Below the pieces are notes generated by a model. The model was not told where the DNA came from. It saw nothing but the letters and a program-made list of their open reading frames with translations, and did no database searches. A program made the position numbers and the translations under genes. Of a DNA stretch of 64,000 bases, positions 62,733 to 64,000 are shown one piece after another (the stretch's first letter is position 1; each line of letters opens with the position of its first letter). Origin of the DNA: Hymenobacter monticola (GTDB taxonomy: Bacteria > Bacteroidota > Bacteroidia > Cytophagales > Hymenobacteraceae); assembly GCF_022811645.1 (NCBI RefSeq), contig NZ_CP094534.1:3286001-3350000 (forward strand). The letters run 5' to 3'.

Positions 62733-63073
62733 ATGAAATGAAACAGAACCGCACCGGCGTCGTCTATTCGACCAATCCTGATTTCTCCTACCAAAGCAAC
62801 GAGCCGGCCGAAGCCACCACGCTGCCACCCCAGCAGCAACAGCTGCGCGTGCAGCTGGACAAAAAGCAGCGCGGCGGCAAGCAGGTGACGCTCGTGACCG
62901 GTTTTGTGGGCACCGATGCCGACCTGCAGGCCCTGGGCAAGCTGCTGAAAACCAAGTGTGGTGTGGGCGGCAGCGCCAAAGACGGCGAAGTGGTGGTGCA
63001 AGGCGACTTCCGCGACAAAGTGCTGGAAGTACTGCTCAAAGAAGGTTACAAAGCCAAAAAGGCCGGCGGGTAA
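62729..63073 (+). CDS. SUI1/eIF1-family translation factor (YciH-like)
   Basis: The 114-residue protein matches bacterial YciH/SUI1: a Gln-rich linker ([27 protein letters not shown] near 53-79) and the core [38 protein letters not shown] near 84-109. YciH resembles eIF1 and can affect start-site fidelity on the ribosome; in most bacteria its role is minor or unclear. ATG 62729 lies inside a repeat arm; the ATG at 62738 is an alternative start. Confidence 0.92.
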   Translation: MNEMKQNRTGVVYSTNPDFSYQSNEPAEATTLPPQQQQLRVQLDKKQRGGKQVTLVTGFVGTDADLQALGKLLKTKCGVGGSAKDGEVVVQGDFRDKVLEVLLKEGYKAKKAGG

Positions 63074-63119
63074 CCAGCAATAGCCGTACTGTCAAGCTAT
63101 TATCTAACCTCCTTTGCCT

Positions 63120-63554
63120 ATGCTCCTGCTCCAATTTGCGGCTTTGCCCGAAGCGGCCCGCGACGTTACTTCCGTGCACGGACAGGCTGAAAGCGGCGTC
63201 ATCAGCGCTGTGCTGTGGCTGAAGCTGGGCGTGGAAACGGTGGGCGCTACCATCATTGCACTGGGCATACTCAGCGCGGTCTGGCTGTTGCTGAAGGCAT
63301 TAGCGAAGCGTCAGACGGCCGATTTTACGGCCATCCGGCTGGCCCTGGCGCGCTACCTGGCCTTGGCGCTGGAGTTTCAGCTAGGGGCCGACATTCTCTC
63401 AACGGCCATTGCGCCAAGCTGGGAGCAGATAGGCAAGTTGGGTGCCATTGCCGTCATTCGAACGGCACTGAACTACTTCCTCTCCCGCGAGATGCGCGAG
63501 GAGCGGCACGAAGCCACGCCCGAAAACCACGTGGTAGAGCGGGCAGATAGTTGA
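63120..63554 (+). CDS. DUF1622 membrane protein
   Basis: The 144-residue protein starts at ATG 63120. It has hydrophobic helices near 26-58 (LKLGVETVGATIIALGILSAVWLLL) and 75-130, including the DUF1622 signature RYLALALEFQLGADILSTAIAPSWEQIGKLGAIAVIRTALNYFL, then a charged tail. It is an inner-membrane protein of unknown function found in many bacteria. It converges on kdsB. Confidence 0.88.
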   Translation: MLLLQFAALPEAARDVTSVHGQAESGVISAVLWLKLGVETVGATIIALGILSAVWLLLKALAKRQTADFTAIRLALARYLALALEFQLGADILSTAIAPSWEQIGKLGAIAVIRTALNYFLSREMREERHEATPENHVVERADS

Positions 63555-63581
63555 AGATTAGGAAAAAACAAGGAGCACGTC

Positions 63582-63608
63582 ATGCTTCGGCTGCGCTCAA
63601 GATGACGG
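63582..63608. repeat. family-A-like short hairpin
   Basis: GTCATGCTTCGGCTGCGCTCAAGATGACG between convergent genes: a shortened relative of the family-A palindrome with GTCAT/ATGAC ends. It may serve as a shared terminator. Confidence 0.5.
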
Positions 63609-63613
63609 TTTTT

Positions 63614-64000
63614 TTACTTCCCGCTGCTTCTCAGCCTCTCCTTCGCCCGTTCGGCGTCCTCCGGCGTGTCGATGCCGAAGGCTTCGAGCTCGGTTTCGGC
63701 GCATTGAATGCGGAAACCGGCTTCGAGCCAGCGCAGCTGCTCCAGGCTTTCAGCGGCTTCGAGCGGCGACACGGGCAGGCGGGTGAGCTGCTCCAGCACG
63801 GCGGGCTTGTAGGCGTAGAGGCCCAGGTGGCGCAGGTAGCGGTGGTGCGTCAGCCATTGCTCGGACGCGTGGCCGCGCTGGTAGGGCAGGGGGTGGCGGC
63901 TGAAATACATGGCGTGGCCCTGCTGGTTCAGCACCACTTTGGGCAGGTGCGGGCTGAACAGCTCCTCGGCTGTCAGCACGGGTTTTACCAGCGTGGCGAT
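63614..64000 (-). CDS. kdsB: 3-deoxy-manno-octulosonate cytidylyltransferase, C-terminal part (runs off the right edge)
   Basis: The visible 128 residues match the C-terminal half of KdsB (CMP-Kdo synthetase), which activates Kdo for lipopolysaccharide synthesis in the cytosol. Motifs: AMYFSRHPLPYQRG, RHLGLYAYKPAVLEQLTRLPVSPLEAAESLEQLRWLEAG and GIDTPEDAERAKERL at the end, the usual KdsB finish. The frame stays open to base 64000 (IATLVKPVLTAEEL at the edge), so the N-terminal half is outside the window. The stop is at 63614. Confidence 0.93.
   Translation of the reverse strand: MATLVKPVLTAEELFSPHLPKVVLNQQGHAMYFSRHPLPYQRGHASEQWLTHHRYLRHLGLYAYKPAVLEQLTRLPVSPLEAAESLEQLRWLEAGFRIQCAETELEAFGIDTPEDAERAKERLRSSGK

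Overview
The window looks like a chromosomal segment of a high-GC Bacteroidetes, most plausibly Hymenobacter or a close relative. The reasons are the GC-rich coding, the many family 2, 78, 105, 106 and 127 glycoside hydrolases with Bacteroidetes-style signal peptides ending in AQ, a FucP-type permease, a TAnnTTTG promoter before the tRNA, and dense intergenic palindromes. The genus is an inference.

Positions 608-15695 (plus strand) hold nine co-directional genes: two GH78 alpha-L-rhamnosidases, a GH105 unsaturated-uronyl hydrolase, a sialidase-fold propeller, an STN-like/esterase protein, a GH141-like beta-helix enzyme, an exported rhamnose-mutarotase-like protein, a Gfo/Idh/MocA oxidoreductase and a sodium/solute symporter. 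Converging on them, 43673-16033 (minus strand) hold fourteen co-directional genes: GH78, a five-bladed-propeller hydrolase, two GH2 enzymes, an intracellular module (two solute-binding-fold proteins without signal peptides, a tandem CaiB/BaiF CoA-transferase, a Gfo/Idh/MocA oxidoreductase and a MaoC hydratase), a FucP-like permease, GH106, GH127, a sialate-O-acetylesterase-type esterase and a DUF5703 protein. Together they read as a system that strips rhamnose-rich plant glycans (rhamnogalacturonan-like, possibly RG-II) in the periplasm, imports the sugars through ion-coupled permeases and oxidises them inside. No SusC/SusD pair, polysaccharide lyase or dedicated regulator is present. An SDR dehydrogenase (46284-47051, broken by an amber codon), an enolase-superfamily sugar-acid dehydratase and an SGNH esterase follow at 46284-49008 and probably belong to the same metabolism.

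Positions 43932-53385 are ordinary accessory and housekeeping genes: a small lipoprotein, a phytoene-desaturase-like FAD protein, hypothetical proteins, a DUF4272 lipoprotein, two universal stress proteins and a truncated haemoglobin.

Positions 53500-60193 are a 6.7-kb integrated element of visibly lower GC. It sits in the 3' end of tRNA-Glu and is bounded by a 26-bp direct repeat with one mismatch. It carries a tyrosine recombinase, small DNA-binding proteins, a Rep_trans-type replication/relaxase protein and a few unknown cargo genes. Helically phased GATACT repeats lie near both ends.

Positions 60560-64000 return to core genes: gap, a diacylglycerol-kinase-family protein, a SUI1/YciH factor, a DUF1622 membrane protein and the 3' part of kdsB, which runs off the right edge. 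Across the window there are five families of long inverted repeats. One of them (family D) three times encloses the start codon of a CAZyme gene and encodes part of its signal-peptide n-region.
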